The position numbers and the translations under genes are program-made. From Burhinus oedicnemus (lineage: Eukaryota > Chordata > Aves > Charadriiformes > Burhinidae): 64,000 nucleotides of DNA. How positions within the stretch are numbered: the stretch's first letter is position 1; each line of letters opens with the position of its first letter. The stretch is from the NCBI GenBank assembly GCA_008921705.1, contig VFFE01007217.1:460850-524849 (forward strand), given 5' to 3'. Below the pieces are notes generated by a model. That model made no database searches and had not been told where the DNA came from. It saw only the letters and a program-made list of their open reading frames with translations. This document shows positions 62,841 through 64,000 of the stretch, one piece after another.

Positions 62841-64000
62841 TGTTTCCTTTTGTGGTATGATTATCAGTATTCTAACTGTGCTTAAGAAAAATTCTGTTTC
62901 TTAAGTGGTGCTTAATACAAATTCTGAACAGTAAACCCACAGAAAAATTTCTATGACTTCTCATATGCTTCTTCTCACATGGTCTCAACTTGGTGTAGTG
63001 AAGTCTGCTCTTTCTTTTGCATTAGCTACAAGAGTCTAGCAGAAGAAAAGACAGTCTCCTCTAACAAGAGACATACAATAGGTAGTATCATTCTGTTCTG
63101 AAGGTTCAATGATGGCAACTAATACCCCTAGTATGCTCTCATGAAGGCTTTAGTAAAAAAAATTGCTTGGGAGAGCAACGCTGTCCCAAAAGATACCAAA
63201 TATATAACTTTGTATTAGAGTATTTAACAGCTCCTGGCACTAATTTAAATTTAATGTGCAGAAGTCCCAACACTTTTTGTATAAATACTTGTAACTAATA
63301 CCTGCCTATGACTCTGACACTTCACCCAGTGATGAATAAATCATCCCAAATGAAACTTGAATGTTACACTTCCACAGAAGGTCTCACTCAAGAAGGTAAG
63401 GCAGAAAAGGAGACTCCAATTCAGAACTAGAAATGGCAGCAAGAGGTAGTAGTACTGGAAATACACTAAATAGGCAGTGAATCCTCCTGAAGAGTAATGT
63501 TCCTCGTTTTGAGAGGTTTCTGCAATCTCTTAGTATGCATGTTTATCAGTATCAATATAATAGGAATAGCTTCAGCCACAAAAGTATGGCAAATGACCCC
63601 TCTATTTTATGGTTTTACCAATTTCTTAGTTAATGAAGAACATTTTAAACAATACACACTAAACTGTCCCTTCTAATAATTTTAATTTATTCAATACATA
63701 TTTGGAAATTGACAGAAGCATCATTCATTCTACTTTTATGAGGTCATTGAAGAAAAAAGTAATTAGTTGAGAAATAAGCAAATTCAGACAGTAAAGGCTA
63801 GAAAGGATATATTATGCTACTGCATTCAAAAGTAAGATTCAGACTTAAACAGAGGTATGGGCCCACCTAAAGAGTTTCACAGGTTATCAAATGAAATAAT
63901 TTTCTTGTCCTTTCAACAGCAACATACAATTCATTTCTTAATCTCCTGAAATGCCTAAAGTAGCAGATCATTTCTAGGTATGAACAAAAGTCAGTATTTG
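62841..64000. other. Intron 5 DNA, nothing recognised
   Basis: AT-rich DNA to the right edge. I see no exon, repeat family or RNA gene. Confidence 0.6.

Larger units (their letters stand above)
49324..64000 (-). other. RPS6KA5: RPS6KA5 intron 5 (3' part; runs off the right edge)
   Basis: At least 14.7 kb of intron. It holds a G-rich tract (50681-50705), CR1 copies at 52184-52671 and 58866-59567, a solo LTR (55842-56423) and an ERVL-like remnant (59723 to about 62840). I looked for exon 5 (the HRD/DFG region of the N-terminal kinase) on the minus strand and did not find it. Positions 62841-64000, 49324-52183 and 52672-55836 are AT-rich with nothing else recognised. Confidence 0.8.

Noticed and set aside
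49324..64000. RPS6KA5 exon 5 or earlier exons
   Set aside because: I searched the minus strand for the N-terminal kinase HRD, DFG and glycine-loop regions and found no match, so they are assumed to lie outside the window.

Overview
The window is nuclear DNA from a bird. It holds chicken-repeat-1 (CR1) LINE fragments in several places and an avian ERVL-type retrovirus-like LTR family. It also holds two genes, TTC7B and RPS6KA5, that are neighbours in the same order and orientation on human chromosome 14q. Apart from one GC-rich promoter, the sequence is AT-rich and typical of introns and intergenic DNA. I cannot name the species.

Left edge (1-1520): a CpG island carries the first coding exon of TTC7B on the minus strand (942-1062). 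The rest of TTC7B lies to the left, outside the window. The likely promoter, with GC boxes and a G-quadruplex motif, sits at about 1063-1500. A CR1 fragment starts about 460 bp upstream of the ATG. From 2011 to about 17600 I see intergenic DNA with one more CR1 piece (8252-8516) and no recognisable gene.

From about 17.6 kb to the right edge: RPS6KA5 (MSK1, the mitogen- and stress-activated kinase), also on the minus strand. Twelve coding exons could be placed at single-base level, with matching phases and GT-AG borders. By the human numbering these are exons 6 to 17. Translated together they give 593 residues, colinear without gaps with human residues 207-799. They cover the activation loop and C-lobe of the N-terminal AGC kinase, the linker with its autophosphorylation sites, the whole C-terminal CaMK-type kinase, and the nuclear-localisation tail. 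The stop codon falls three codons earlier than in human. Exons 1-5 were not found and should lie to the right.

The introns hold the mobile DNA. CR1 fragments lie in introns 12 (27.3 kb), 7 (36.2 and 41.0 kb) and 5 (52.2 and 58.9 kb). A 582-bp solo LTR with a perfect 5-bp target duplication (55842-56423) and a decayed, internally deleted ERVL-like element (59723 to about 62840) are both in intron 5. Both LTR elements run antisense to the gene. The near-identical CR1 copies at 36.2 and 52.2 kb face opposite ways and bracket exons 6 and 7.

I found no CRISPR array, bacterial-type operon, tRNA or rRNA, and no clearly novel coding system. The most interesting signals are structural: the inverted CR1 pair around two kinase exons, the compensating splice-donor pattern, the antisense LTR, and the repeats and G-quadruplex around the TTC7B CpG island.
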